Shown in pieces: positions 7,300 through 15,613 of a stretch of 27,713 nt of DNA. The notes beneath the pieces are model-generated. The model saw nothing but the letters and a program-made list of their open reading frames with translations, was not told the origin of the DNA and made no database searches. The stretch comes from Benthortus sp964440495. Lineage in GTDB: Archaea; Thermoproteota; Nitrososphaeria_A; Caldarchaeales; Wolframiiraptoraceae. The stretch spans positions 1 through 27,713 of the forward strand of contig CAYTSD010000015.1 of assembly GCA_964440495.1 (NCBI GenBank). Reading direction: 5' to 3'. A program made the translations under genes and the position numbers. Numbering within the stretch: the stretch's first letter is position 1; every line of letters starts with the position of its first letter.

Positions 7300-8361
7300 T
7301 TAGGGTGAAGCCCTCTTCTTCCTACTTGAAGCCATTCTCGCAGCTATCTCAACGGCCTCAATCATGCTCTCAGGGTTAGCCGTCCCCTTCCCAGCCTTAC
7401 CATAGGCGGTTCCATGGTCGACTGAGACCCTGATGATTGGGAGGCCGAGCGTGATGTTTACACCAGACATCTTGCTATAGATTCTCCGAGTTGGGTCACT
7501 TACACGGAAGCCTATCAACTTAACTGGGATATGGCCTTGGTCATGATACATCGCGACGACGCCGTCGAACTCTCCTCCCAGGGTTCTGACGAAAACTGTG
7601 TCAGGCGGGAAGGGGCCGCGGACATTTATCCCCTCCTTCTGAAGCTCCTCTACGGCAGGCTTTATTACATCTATCTCCTCCCTCCCAAACAGTCCATCCT
7701 CACCCGCATGAGGATTCAGCCCAGCTACAGCTATCCTCGGATTCTCTATACCTAAGTCGATTAAGGCTTCATGGAAGAGTTTCACAACCTTGATAATCCT
7801 CTCCTTCGTCAAGAGTTTTGGAACATCCTTGAACGCGACATGGGTTGTTACATGAGCAACTCTCAGAGAGTCTCCTATAAGCAGCATCGCTACATCGGGC
7901 GCGCCAGTAAGCTCCTTCAACATCTCAGTGTGGGCGACAAACTTGCTTCCAGCAAGAGCGAGAGACTTCTTATTTATCGGAGCAGTAGCGATAGCGTCGA
8001 CATCCCCATTCATAGCATACTTAGTAGCTGTTTCGATAAACTGGATGCTTGCACGCCCACCCTCAGCGGAAGGTCTCCCAAACCCAATCCTATCCAAATC
8101 CTCAATATTCCCCAAATCTATCAAATCGATTACTCCATACTCGTATCTGCCTTCGCTTGGATGCGAGATGACGTTAATCTTCAAAGGAGATTTAACAATC
8201 TTCAGAGCTCTCTCCATAAGCTTCCTCTCACCTATCACAACAGGCCTACACTTCTCGTAAATATCCCTCCGACTAAGAGTCATAACAATTATCTCAGGCC
8301 CTATCCCAGCAGGGTCTCCAGCCGTTATCGCAACAATAGGCCTATCATCGTTCTTCATCAT
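7300..8361 (-). CDS. PdxA-family 4-phosphohydroxy-acid dehydrogenase
   Basis: PdxA proteins oxidise 4-phosphohydroxy-L-threonine, or in the PdxA2 branch 4-phospho-D-threonate or D-erythronate, followed by decarboxylation. The 353-residue protein has the N-terminal ITAGDPAGIGPE motif (12-23), substrate-loop AHTE (143-146), and the three metal-binding histidines His174 (TTHVAF), His218 (NPHAGEDG) and His273 (YHDQGH). The C-terminal VDHGTAYGKAGKG segment is intact. Most archaea make vitamin B6 with PdxS and PdxT, so a PdxA2 role in four-carbon sugar acid breakdown fits the sugar genes next door better. The partner DUF1537 kinase is not in the window. A TATA box 25 nt before the ATG suggests a leaderless mRNA. 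Two adjacent ATG codons open the frame. Confidence 0.92.
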   Translation of the reverse strand: MMKNDDRPIVAITAGDPAGIGPEIIVMTLSRRDIYEKCRPVVIGERKLMERALKIVKSPLKINVISHPSEGRYEYGVIDLIDLGNIEDLDRIGFGRPSAEGGRASIQFIETATKYAMNGDVDAIATAPINKKSLALAGSKFVAHTEMLKELTGAPDVAMLLIGDSLRVAHVTTHVAFKDVPKLLTKERIIKVVKLFHEALIDLGIENPRIAVAGLNPHAGEDGLFGREEIDVIKPAVEELQKEGINVRGPFPPDTVFVRTLGGEFDGVVAMYHDQGHIPVKLIGFRVSDPTRRIYSKMSGVNITLGLPIIRVSVDHGTAYGKAGKGTANPESMIEAVEIAARMASSRKKRASP

Positions 8362-8381
8362 CTTGTGAAGGTTTTCAAGCC

Positions 8382-8390
8382 GTATTTAAG
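8382..8390 (-). promoter_or_regulatory. TATA box of the pdxA-like gene (leaderless)
   Basis: The minus strand reads CTTAAATAC, centred about 25 nt before the ATG at 8361. This is the usual distance from an archaeal TATA box to the transcription start, so the mRNA would begin at or next to the start codon. Confidence 0.6.
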
Positions 8391-8400
8391 CCCTTGTACC

Positions 8401-8413
8401 GCTTCCTTGAAGC
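8401..8413. repeat. Short inverted repeat between divergent pdxA and cdvB-like genes
   Basis: GCTTC and GAAGC flank a 3-base centre (CTT). It lies just upstream of the pdxA TATA box in the only divergent spacer of this area. It could be an operator, but a repeat of this size is expected by chance fairly often. Confidence 0.25.
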
Positions 8414-8466
8414 AATCTCAAAGTTATCCACACATATTCTCACAGTCTTATTCGAGAACCCCTTCC

Positions 8467-8473
8467 CTTAAAG
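8467..8473 (+). promoter_or_regulatory. Possible TATA box of the cdvB-like gene
   Basis: The plus strand reads CTTAAAG here. Counting about 27 nt from its centre leads to 8497-8498, where a GTG start codon lies in the right frame. A second A/T stretch (TAAATATT at 8477-8484) is nearer and less well placed. Confidence 0.4.
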
Positions 8474-8497
8474 TGCTAAATATTGGTTGAGGGTAAG

Positions 8498-9160
8498 GTG
8501 TTGCTCAGTGAAGAGAGCATGAAGATTCCCTTCCTACCAAGCCGTGACAAACCTAGAGTTGAACCACAGCAGAGAAGACCCACACTCCTAATGGGTAACA
8601 AAATGATAGAGATACTAACACATCTAAAGATTCAATCCGAGAAACTTAACAGAACATATCAGAGACTCTTAGCAAGAGATAGAGAGCTGTTTGAAGCATG
8701 CATCAGAGCGGAGCAAGAGCTTGACAGAGACAGAGCAACAATCTATGCAAATGAGATAGCTCAACTGAGGAAGATGTCGAGAACTATACTGAGAAGCCAG
8801 ATCTCCCTTGAGAAGGTCATCCTGAGACTTGAGACGGTCAAAGAGTTCGGAGATGTAATGAACGTCCTCGCACCTGCGACGAAGATAATTAAACGTGTTC
8901 AGAGCGAGCTTACGGGACTGGTTCCAGAAGTAGCCCACAACCTCAGAGTGGTAGATGAAATGCTTGAAGGAATAATAGTTGAGGCAGGAAACGTGACGGG
9001 TGCATCTGTCTCGGTAATGGTTGCGGACAGCGAGGCAAGGAGAATACTTGAAGAAGCATCGGAGGTCGCTGCACAGAGGATGAACAGCCAGTTCCCAGAG
9101 CTACCCGACAATATTAGAAGCTCTGAGAGAGGGCAGACGACGAGAGACAATCTACTCTAA
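8498..9160 (+). CDS. CdvB / ESCRT-III (Snf7) family protein
   Basis: ESCRT-III proteins polymerise on membranes and drive division or vesicle budding in TACK archaea. From GTG 8498 the protein has 220 residues and is almost wholly charged alpha-helix. Family marks include a first basic helix pair (about 35-75) with LNRTYQRLLARDRELFEACI, then RATIYANEIAQLRK, SQISLEKVILRLETVKEFGDV, and a later acidic helix. A proline-bearing FPELP near 199-203 resembles the segment that binds the CdvC/Vps4 MIT domain. There is no winged-helix tail, so it resembles the CdvB1/B2 paralogues rather than full CdvB. The frame is open from TTG 8483, and ATG 8519 is also possible. I chose 8498 for the GAGGG 4-5 nt upstream and the TATA spacing. 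No cdvA or cdvC is adjacent. Confidence 0.85.
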   Translation: MLLSEESMKIPFLPSRDKPRVEPQQRRPTLLMGNKMIEILTHLKIQSEKLNRTYQRLLARDRELFEACIRAEQELDRDRATIYANEIAQLRKMSRTILRSQISLEKVILRLETVKEFGDVMNVLAPATKIIKRVQSELTGLVPEVAHNLRVVDEMLEGIIVEAGNVTGASVSVMVADSEARRILEEASEVAAQRMNSQFPELPDNIRSSERGQTTRDNLL

Positions 9161-9169
9161 GAGACTTTC

Positions 9170-9853
9170 CTAAAACTTTATCACTATCTTCTTTTCCTTC
9201 TGTCCATAGCTTGTCAAGTAGTTTCTTCTCAGTATTTCCACTTCCTCGGGGGGCAGGGGGTTCACTTTCCCTAAAAGTCTTGTCAGATAGTATGTTCTAG
9301 CCTCTTCTTCAACTAGTATCGCTGCGTGGAAAGCGTCTTCAAGTGTTTCGCCTACCGCAACCACTCCATGATTCCTTATCAATACAGCTATACCATTCTC
9401 CCCAAGCATCCTTGCAATCTCCTCAGCCATCTCTTCAGTCCCAGCTCTAACATAGCTTGTAACCGGTATTGGGTGACCGATTGCCGAAGCGGTTTCAACA
9501 GTTTGAACAGGTATGCTTTCATCAGCTACTGCAAGCACGGTTGCATAGGGAGAATGTGTATGGATAATCGCATTCACATCTTTTCTCGAATTGTAGATTT
9601 TCAGATGCATGGGGGTCTCAATCGTAGGTTTCCACCTTCCCTTCAGGATTTTTCCATCGAGGCTCATTACAAGCAGGTCTCTTGTGGTTAGGGCGGATTT
9701 CTCAAAACCACTTGGAGTGATAATTATCTTGTCTTCGTCGAGTCTGACGCTGAGGTTTCCCCAAGTTCCAGCTATTAACCTGTACCAGATACACTTACGC
9801 GCTACAGCTAGAAGCCTCTTCTTAAGCTCAAGCTCCTTTCCAGCCTTTACCAT
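9170..9853 (-). CDS. Class II aldolase/adducin family protein (FucA/AraD type)
   Basis: Members are zinc-dependent lyases that cleave ketose 1-phosphates, or epimerise ribulose 5-phosphate, through an enediolate. The 227-residue protein shows GTWGNLSVR (phosphate binding, 29-37), ITPSG (45-49), the catalytic acid Glu79 in TIETPMH, zinc ligands His98 and His100 in HTHSPYAT, and His162 in RNHGVV. All catalytic residues are in place, so it should be active; the substrate cannot be read from the sequence. The length fits L-fuculose-1-phosphate aldolase. It converges on the cdvB-like gene with 9 nt between the stop codons. The TATA-like box at 9881-9889 allows a very short leader. Confidence 0.93.
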   Translation of the reverse strand: MVKAGKELELKKRLLAVARKCIWYRLIAGTWGNLSVRLDEDKIIITPSGFEKSALTTRDLLVMSLDGKILKGRWKPTIETPMHLKIYNSRKDVNAIIHTHSPYATVLAVADESIPVQTVETASAIGHPIPVTSYVRAGTEEMAEEIARMLGENGIAVLIRNHGVVAVGETLEDAFHAAILVEEEARTYYLTRLLGKVNPLPPEEVEILRRNYLTSYGQKEKKIVIKF

Positions 9854-9880
9854 CTCACTATTTGGTAAAGTCTCTTTAAC

Positions 9881-9889
9881 ATAAATATT
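9881..9889 (-). promoter_or_regulatory. TATA-like box of the class II aldolase gene
   Basis: The minus strand reads AATATTTAT, about 32 nt before the ATG at 9853. Transcription would begin some 6-8 nt before the start codon. Confidence 0.45.
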
Positions 9890-9930
9890 AAGGGAGGAGG
9901 TTCTCCGAGGAATTACTCACTTATTAGTCC

Positions 9931-10296
9931 TCACTTTTCATAGATTTCTGGAATCCCTTTAACACATATGAACGCTAAGGGTTCGTCGCCTGTGTTAAAG
10001 AATTGATGAATCTCGTTTGACTCTATCAGTATTGCGTCTCCAGGCTTTATCTCGACTTCCCTCTTTTCCCCATCCTTCATGGTCACTACTTTTCCCTTCC
10101 CTCTTAGAACGAAGACCTCATGCTCATAGACATGTTGGTCGTAGTCGGTTTTTCCTCCAGGCTCAACTATGAATATTCTCATATGGAATTTCGTCGCCCC
10201 CTCCTTGTCTGTTATAAGATATTTGCCGACAACCTTCTCCGCATCTCCCTTCGTTAAAGGCTTGGGCTGGACATCCTTCTCATTAACTATGTACAT
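9931..10296 (-). CDS. Single-domain cupin protein
   Basis: The 121-residue protein is a small beta-barrel cupin. Motif 1 is seen as YDQHVYEHEVFVLRGKG (His55, His59, Glu60) and motif 2 as KPGDAILIESNEIHQFFNTG (PGD at 85-87, His97), so a complete metal site is probable. Such proteins act as isomerases, sugar-acid or phosphosugar binding enzymes, or dioxygenases. Its place between a class II aldolase and an aldehyde dehydrogenase suggests sugar handling, but the substrate cannot be assigned. It has its own leaderless-type promoter 26 nt upstream, so it may be transcribed independently of the aldehyde dehydrogenase gene. Confidence 0.9.
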   Translation of the reverse strand: MYIVNEKDVQPKPLTKGDAEKVVGKYLITDKEGATKFHMRIFIVEPGGKTDYDQHVYEHEVFVLRGKGKVVTMKDGEKREVEIKPGDAILIESNEIHQFFNTGDEPLAFICVKGIPEIYEK

Positions 10297-10316
10297 CGGT
10301 GGAGAATTTGTCGAGG

Positions 10317-10327
10317 TTTATATTTAA
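10317..10327 (-). promoter_or_regulatory. TATA box of the cupin gene (leaderless)
   Basis: The minus strand reads TTAAATATAAA, centred 26 nt before the ATG at 10296. The spacing predicts transcription starting at the start codon. Confidence 0.6.
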
Positions 10328-10344
10328 TGTTTTCCCGAATGATT

Positions 10345-11811
10345 CTAGTAGGTTATGTAGACGCTCTTAGTCTTTGTGTAAAAGTCTATGACTGTTTCAC
10401 TCATCTCTTTTATTGTCTCCGAGCTTGACCCCTTAACCCCTCCGAAGGGGGCTTGAAGCTCAACCGTTCTCGTGCTGTGATTTATCTTAATCACTCCCGC
10501 CTCAACCCTATCTATGAACTCGAAGATTCTCGAGACATTCCTTGTCAGGAGAGCCGCTGATAATCCATATCTACTGTTGTTCGCAATCTCTAAGGCCTCC
10601 TCAAATGAGGATACTGTTATTATCGGAGCAACAGGTCCAAATATTTCTTCTTGAGCTATCCTCATATCCGGTTTCACGTCGGTGAGTATCGTTGGCTGAA
10701 TGAAGTATCCGTGGCTATAATCTCCATCGGTCAGCCTTCTTCCACCGTAGAGGAGCTTCGCGCCCTCACTTATTCCGCTCTCTATGAATCCTAGAATCTT
10801 CTCCATCTCCTTCTCGGAGACAACAGGACCTATGTCGCAATCCTCTCTAAGAGCGTTCCCAACCCTAACCTTCTTAGCCCTCTCAACAAATCTCGGAACG
10901 AATCTATCGACTATTTTCTCATGTACTATTATTCTTCCCGTCGCGGTGCATGACTGCCCCGCCTCCTTATAGGATCCGACAGCCGCGTATTCTACTGCTT
11001 TGTCTAGGTCTGCGTCATCCATTATTATCAGCGGATTCTTTCCACCCATCTCAAGCTGGATTCTGACGTTCTGCTCGAGCTGGGAGACCTTCTTCCTTAT
11101 GCTTGTTCCAACCTCATTCGACCCTGTGAATGAAACAGCCTTAATCACCTTGTTTGATACCAGTTCGTCCCCCACGGTTGACCCTGAGCCTACAACGAAG
11201 TTTAAGACCCCCCTCGGCAACCCTGCTTTATGGAGCGCCTCCACAAGCTTGTATCCTATTAGTGGTGTGTAGGAGGATGGCTTGAAGACTACGGTGTTTC
11301 CGCATGCTAGGGCTGGAGCTATCTTCCAGCTTGGAATCGCTATCGGGAAGTTCCATGGAGTTATGATTGCTACAACACCTATCGGGTATCTCATTACGAA
11401 GACGTGGGTTCTATCCCTCCTAGATGGCAGGCTTTCGCCCCTAATCCTCGAGGCCAAGACACCATAGAAGGTGAATATGCTGATACTTCGGTTAACCTCC
11501 GCCCGCGCATCCTTAATGTTTTTACCCATCTCTCTCGCAAGAATTGTGGCAAGCTCATCTTTCTCGGACTCAAGTATCTGAGCCGTCTTTAGGAGAATCT
11601 CACCTCTCCGAGGCGCAGGGACGCATCCCCATTCCTGGAAACTTCCCTCAGCAGCCTCTAACGCATACTTGACATCCTCCCTAGACCCAGGCTGAACAAG
11701 GCATAAGGTATCCCTTGTATCCGATGGGTTTACATCCTTTACGAGGCCTTCTCTCCTCTCCTCAACTAATCCTCCATCAATGAAGCTCCTAACGATAGAG
11801 GCCTCTACCAT
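10345..11811 (-). CDS. NAD(P)-dependent aldehyde dehydrogenase
   Basis: This 488-residue protein oxidises an aldehyde to an acid. It carries the whole ALDH active site: Asn154 in TPWNFPIAIP, Lys177 in VFKPSSYTP for cofactor binding, FTGSNEVG, Glu254 in LEMGGKNP, the nucleophile Cys288 in GQSCTATGR, and EEIFGPVAP. Lys177 and the following Ser resemble enzymes that accept NADP, such as 2,5-dioxopentanoate or succinic semialdehyde dehydrogenases, but the exact substrate is not settled. Family relatives in archaeal pentose oxidation support a sugar-derived semialdehyde or glycolaldehyde. A palindromic TATA box lies 26 nt upstream of the ATG. Confidence 0.94.
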   Translation of the reverse strand: MVEASIVRSFIDGGLVEERREGLVKDVNPSDTRDTLCLVQPGSREDVKYALEAAEGSFQEWGCVPAPRRGEILLKTAQILESEKDELATILAREMGKNIKDARAEVNRSISIFTFYGVLASRIRGESLPSRRDRTHVFVMRYPIGVVAIITPWNFPIAIPSWKIAPALACGNTVVFKPSSYTPLIGYKLVEALHKAGLPRGVLNFVVGSGSTVGDELVSNKVIKAVSFTGSNEVGTSIRKKVSQLEQNVRIQLEMGGKNPLIIMDDADLDKAVEYAAVGSYKEAGQSCTATGRIIVHEKIVDRFVPRFVERAKKVRVGNALREDCDIGPVVSEKEMEKILGFIESGISEGAKLLYGGRRLTDGDYSHGYFIQPTILTDVKPDMRIAQEEIFGPVAPIITVSSFEEALEIANNSRYGLSAALLTRNVSRIFEFIDRVEAGVIKINHSTRTVELQAPFGGVKGSSSETIKEMSETVIDFYTKTKSVYITY

Positions 11812-11832
11812 AAAGTCTCCCCACCTAGACTT

Positions 11833-11841
11833 GTTTAAAAC
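11833..11841 (-). promoter_or_regulatory. TATA box of the aldehyde dehydrogenase gene (leaderless)
   Basis: GTTTTAAAC, a perfect palindrome, is centred 26 nt before the ATG at 11811. It is one of the clearest promoters in the window. Confidence 0.65.
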
Positions 11842-11874
11842 TCTTTCCAGTAAAAAGATTGTTTGAGTTGGGGG

Positions 11875-12930
11875 CTACTTCCCTAAAACTTCTGGGTTTA
11901 CACAGAACTTCGGCCTCTCTCCCTTCAATATCCTCTTGATGTCTTCCGCAATCATTGTCGCAGACCTGTAGACTGTTTCCTTCGATGCTCCAGCTATGTG
12001 GGGGGTTACTGTAACGTTCTCCATCTTGAGAAGCGGGCTATCTGGTGGAAGAGGCTCTCTCTCGAATACGTCTAACGCTGCACCAGCTATCCACCCATTC
12101 TCTAAGGCTTTTACCAAGGCTTTCTCATCAACGAGTTCACCTCTAGCCGTGTTAACGAAGATTGCTGTAGGCTTCATTAGCTTGAATTCTCTTTCACCTA
12201 TCATGTGACGTGTCTCCTCGGTTAGCCTAGCATGGACGGAGACTATGTCTGATTCTCTTAGAAGGGTTTCGAAGTCAACTGGCTCAGCTCCTTCGGCTCT
12301 GATCGCCTCAGGCTTCACGTAGGGGTCATAGGCAAGTATCTTCATTCCAAGCGCTCTCGCTCTCCTACATAACTCGACTCCAACTCTCCCAAATCCTATC
12401 AGCCCAAGCTTCTTCCCCTTCATCTCGAATCCGCATTCATCATAGAAGTAGAACTCATCTTTCCAGATGCCTTGCTTGAGGAGGTGATAGGCTTTCGCAA
12501 TGTTCCTAGTGTGAGCGATTATGAGTCCGATAGCATAGTCTGCGACTGCTTCAGCATTCCTTCCAGGAGTTCTAATGACAGGTATCCCAAGCATGGTGGC
12601 GGCGTCAACGTCAACGTTCACAGGCCCTCCCCTAGCGCATCCGACAATCCTTAGTCTACCACTTGCCTCCATCACCTCTTTCGTGACCGGAGCAACGTGG
12701 ACTACAAGTATATCTATATCCTTCATATGAGGTATTAGGTCTTCAGGTTTTCCAGAGAACTCCCTTACCTCCTTCTTAACACCCATAACCCTTCCAAGCT
12801 GATATCCCTTAAACCCCCACTTCAGGGTCTTTACCTCAACTTCATCGACTTCCGAGAGTGTCTCACGTAGTTTCTCCGCCAAGACCTCCGGGTTCATGAA
12901 GTCGTCTCCAACAGCTAGAACTTTTAGCAT
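11875..12930 (-). CDS. D-isomer specific 2-hydroxyacid dehydrogenase
   Basis: The 351-residue enzyme interconverts a 2-oxoacid and a D-2-hydroxyacid with NAD(P). The Rossmann motif is GLIGFGRVG (176-184). The catalytic set is Arg264 (TARGELVDE), Glu292 (DVFEREP) and His311 (TPHIAGAS), all present. The N-terminal domain is longer than that of simple glyoxylate reductases. Candidates are phosphoglycerate dehydrogenase-like, D-glycerate/hydroxypyruvate, or four-carbon acid dehydrogenases. No C-terminal ACT domain is present, which argues against classical SerA. The ATG follows AGGTGAGGAG closely, and a TTCATAAAG box about 26 nt upstream might be an internal promoter. The gene is 46 nt after the FGGY kinase stop and is probably in the same transcript. 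Confidence 0.92.
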   Translation of the reverse strand: MLKVLAVGDDFMNPEVLAEKLRETLSEVDEVEVKTLKWGFKGYQLGRVMGVKKEVREFSGKPEDLIPHMKDIDILVVHVAPVTKEVMEASGRLRIVGCARGGPVNVDVDAATMLGIPVIRTPGRNAEAVADYAIGLIIAHTRNIAKAYHLLKQGIWKDEFYFYDECGFEMKGKKLGLIGFGRVGVELCRRARALGMKILAYDPYVKPEAIRAEGAEPVDFETLLRESDIVSVHARLTEETRHMIGEREFKLMKPTAIFVNTARGELVDEKALVKALENGWIAGAALDVFEREPLPPDSPLLKMENVTVTPHIAGASKETVYRSATMIAEDIKRILKGERPKFCVNPEVLGK

Positions 12931-12976
12931 TCTCTCCTCACCTCGCGTGACTTTATGAATCTCTCCCTGAAATTCT

Positions 12977-14524
12977 TTACTCTAGGCTTGAGTAAACGCT
13001 TTCCGCCTCGTCATAGAAGTTCCATAGGGTCTCATAGAGCTTCCTATAGAGTGGAAACAGTTTATCATACCTTGCAGCGTTCTCCTTGTTAGGCTTGAAG
13101 CTCTTCTCAACCTGAACCATGTTCTCCGCAGCCTCAACTGGGTTTTCATGGACTCCCGCAACGACACTTGCCTCCATAGCCGCTCCAAGCGCTCCACATT
13201 CCACGCAATTCGGAATACTTATCTCAAGGTTTAGGACATCCGCGATTATCTGGGCCCAGAGGTCGCTCTGCGCTCCTCCGCCTGCCAATCTAACCTCCTT
13301 TATCTCAGCCTTCCTCCTGAAGAGGTCTATGTTGTCCCTGGCTGCGTAGGCCGTTCCCTCCATAACCGCTCTAATCATGTCGCCCTTCTTAGTCCAGAGA
13401 CCTATACCGTAGAAGATGCCGCGGGCGGTCGGCTTCACGAAGGGTGAGCGCTCCCCTTGAAGAAATGGGTGGAAGATTACTCCCCTTGCTCCAGGAGGGC
13501 TTGCGGCAGCCTTCTCATCCATTAGGGCGTAGGCGCTCTTCCCAACCTCCTTACCCCTCAACTGCTCCTCATATCCAAATTCATCCTTAAACCATCTTAG
13601 AGCCGCTCCAGCCGTCATTTGAACAGCCTCTAAAAGCCACGCATTGGGAACAGCGTGATAGGCAACCGAGTATCTCCTCTCCTCATCGAGAATCAGTTTA
13701 TCGGTTACAAGCTCATAGATTCCCGCTGTCCCAACTATTGCACACAGCTGGCCAGGTCTAACAACACCTGCTCCTAAAGCGGTGGAACATATGTCTCCTG
13801 CTCCAGCGGCGACGGGTGTTCCTGGTTTGAGCCCTGTCTCCTTCGCAGCCTCCTCGGTAACCTCTCCCGCATACTCCCAAGAGTTCTTCAGCTCTGGTAG
13901 GATATCCAAGGGTATTCCTAGCTCGTCGCAGAGCTCCTTCGACCACTCACCTCTCCGAGAGTCCATCAATCCCGTGACGGAGGCGTCGGTTCTATCCATC
14001 ATAGGCTTACCAGTCAGCTTAAACCTAATGTAGTCTTTGCATGCCATGAAGTGTTTCGCCTTCCGAAGTGTTTCAGGCTCGTTCTCCCTAAGCCAGCTTA
14101 GATGCATAACCTGCATACTCGTTATAAGCTTCCATCCCGAGACATCGTATATCCTGTCAGCTAAACCGCTCTCACTATATCTCTTAAGAATCTCCCTACT
14201 CCTAGAGTCAAGCCATATTATTGCTTTTCTTCTCGCTAGTTTACCCTCCTCATCAACCAGAAAAGTCCCATGCATCTGACCTGTTAAGGATAGGCCGATG
14301 ATTCTTGAGGAATCGATTCCACGGCTTGATAGACATTCACGGATAACTCTCGCCGCAACACTCCAGAGATGCTCGGGATCCTGTTCAGCCCATCCAGGCT
14401 TCGGGAACTCTACCTCGACCTCCCTGCTGCTTGAAGCAATCATCCTGCCCTTGAGGTCGAAGACAGCTGCCTTAATCAGCATCGTCCCGAGGTCTAGACC
14501 CATCAGAAGATCTCCCTGATTCAA
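12977..14524 (-). CDS. FGGY-family sugar kinase, xylulokinase-like
   Basis: FGGY kinases phosphorylate sugars or polyols at the terminal hydroxyl using ATP. The 515-residue protein has the N-terminal phosphate loop GLDLGT (9-14), the xylulokinase-type substrate motif TGQMHG (81-86), IWLDSR, the catalytic base Asp244 in AGAGDICSTALGAG, and the C-terminal ATP-binding RLAGGGAQSDLWAQI. The GQMHG motif favours D-xylulose or a close ketose. The frame opens with TTG 14524. ATG 14503 has a GGGAGAT ribosome site, but would leave only one residue before GLDLG. The longer form aligns better with the second kinase at 22233, which has the same N-terminal length. A TATA box lies at 14554-14563. Confidence 0.93.
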   Translation of the reverse strand: MNQGDLLMGLDLGTMLIKAAVFDLKGRMIASSSREVEVEFPKPGWAEQDPEHLWSVAARVIRECLSSRGIDSSRIIGLSLTGQMHGTFLVDEEGKLARRKAIIWLDSRSREILKRYSESGLADRIYDVSGWKLITSMQVMHLSWLRENEPETLRKAKHFMACKDYIRFKLTGKPMMDRTDASVTGLMDSRRGEWSKELCDELGIPLDILPELKNSWEYAGEVTEEAAKETGLKPGTPVAAGAGDICSTALGAGVVRPGQLCAIVGTAGIYELVTDKLILDEERRYSVAYHAVPNAWLLEAVQMTAGAALRWFKDEFGYEEQLRGKEVGKSAYALMDEKAAASPPGARGVIFHPFLQGERSPFVKPTARGIFYGIGLWTKKGDMIRAVMEGTAYAARDNIDLFRRKAEIKEVRLAGGGAQSDLWAQIIADVLNLEISIPNCVECGALGAAMEASVVAGVHENPVEAAENMVQVEKSFKPNKENAARYDKLFPLYRKLYETLWNFYDEAESVYSSLE

Positions 14525-14553
14525 GGTAAATCACTCTTAGATTTTCTAGGAGG

Positions 14554-14563
14554 GTATAAAAAT
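14554..14563 (-). promoter_or_regulatory. TATA box upstream of the xylulokinase-like gene
   Basis: The minus strand reads ATTTTTATAC, centred about 35 nt before the TTG at 14524. It would start a transcript covering the kinase and probably the hydroxyacid dehydrogenase, just after the alcohol dehydrogenase stop. Confidence 0.5.
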
Positions 14564-14590
14564 CTTAATCTGGAAAAAGATTGCGGTGGA

Positions 14591-15613
14591 TTAGGCTTCA
14601 ACTAGGACTTTCATGCTTTTCTTCGGGTTGTGTGCCGTCTGGAATGCTTCGTCTATTTGGTCTAACTTGAACTTGTGTGTTATTAGGTCCTTAAAGCTCA
14701 CCCTTCTGGAGGCGATTAGGCTTAATGAGAGGTTTGTCTCAACCTCGCTTGTCGAGTAGCTTGTCACTATGCTTATCTCTCTGAGGAATAGGTTGCTGAA
14801 GTCTAGTTCCGCTCTCTCACCCTTCTCAGGGGCGCCGAATATCACAAGCTTCCCACCCTTCCTAACAGTTTGGAGCGCCGTGTCCAAAGCCTTCACCGTA
14901 GGTGTTGCTAGAATCGCTATATCGACGCCTCTTCCATCGGTTCCCGATCTACATGCTTCGGCGAAGTCCTCCTCCCTAGGATCTAGAGCTACATCCGCTC
15001 CAAGCCTCTTGGCATAGTTTATTCGGAAAGGTATTAGGTCGGCGGCGGCTATGAATGATGCTCCAAAGGCTCTGAAAATCTTGATGAATATAGCTCCCAT
15101 CGGCCCAACCCCTGTTATTGAGACGCTCATCCCAGGCTTGAACCCCATTCTCCTAATGGCCATGAGAGTGCATCCCGCAGGCTCTATGAATGTGGCCTCA
15201 TCGTCGTCGACGTGGCTAGGTATCTTGAGAACAGCTCCACGCTCAACGTTCATCCTAGGGACCCTAAAGTATTCCGCGAAGCCGCATGGGTCTATGGTTG
15301 TCTTTAGGAAGAGTGGGCACATAGTGTAATCTCCGTGGTGACAGTAGTAGCATTTTCCGCAGAAGACGTGGTGATGTACGAAGACTCTTTCACCTACACT
15401 GTATTCAGGGGTCTTCGACTCAACGATTTCTCCGACGACTTCGTGTCCAAGCATCGGGGGAGTTATAGGTTTCCCGAACACTTTCTCAAGGTCGGTTCCA
15501 CAGATTCCGCATACCCTCATCTTTATGAGGAGTTCTCCCTCACCTATCTTCGGAATAGGAACCTCTCTTAACTCGACTCCTCCACCGCTAGGTTTGGCGA
15601 AAGCTGCCTTCAT
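14591..15613 (-). CDS. Zinc-dependent alcohol/polyol dehydrogenase (MDR), copy 1
   Basis: This 340-residue medium-chain dehydrogenase has the catalytic zinc site Cys38 (GICGTD), His57-Glu58 (GHE) and a Glu in FIEPAGC, and the structural zinc site Cys85, Cys88, Cys91, Cys99. The Rossmann motif is GVGPMG. The closest groups are sorbitol/xylitol, threonine and butanediol dehydrogenases. Its ATG overlaps the TGA of the E2 gene as ATGA, so translation is coupled to the 2-oxoacid dehydrogenase operon. That makes it a likely supplier of the compound which the complex uses. It differs from the two other dehydrogenases in this window, which carry GICP rather than GICG at the catalytic Cys. Confidence 0.93.
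   Translation of the reverse strand: MKAAFAKPSGGGVELREVPIPKIGEGELLIKMRVCGICGTDLEKVFGKPITPPMLGHEVVGEIVESKTPEYSVGERVFVHHHVFCGKCYYCHHGDYTMCPLFLKTTIDPCGFAEYFRVPRMNVERGAVLKIPSHVDDDEATFIEPAGCTLMAIRRMGFKPGMSVSITGVGPMGAIFIKIFRAFGASFIAAADLIPFRINYAKRLGADVALDPREEDFAEACRSGTDGRGVDIAILATPTVKALDTALQTVRKGGKLVIFGAPEKGERAELDFSNLFLREISIVTSYSTSEVETNLSLSLIASRRVSFKDLITHKFKLDQIDEAFQTAHNPKKSMKVLVEA

Noticed and set aside
7771..8490. Plus-strand open frame of 239 codons
   Set aside because: It lies antisense to the well-supported pdxA-like gene, has no recognisable domain, and reads as a low-complexity shadow of that gene.
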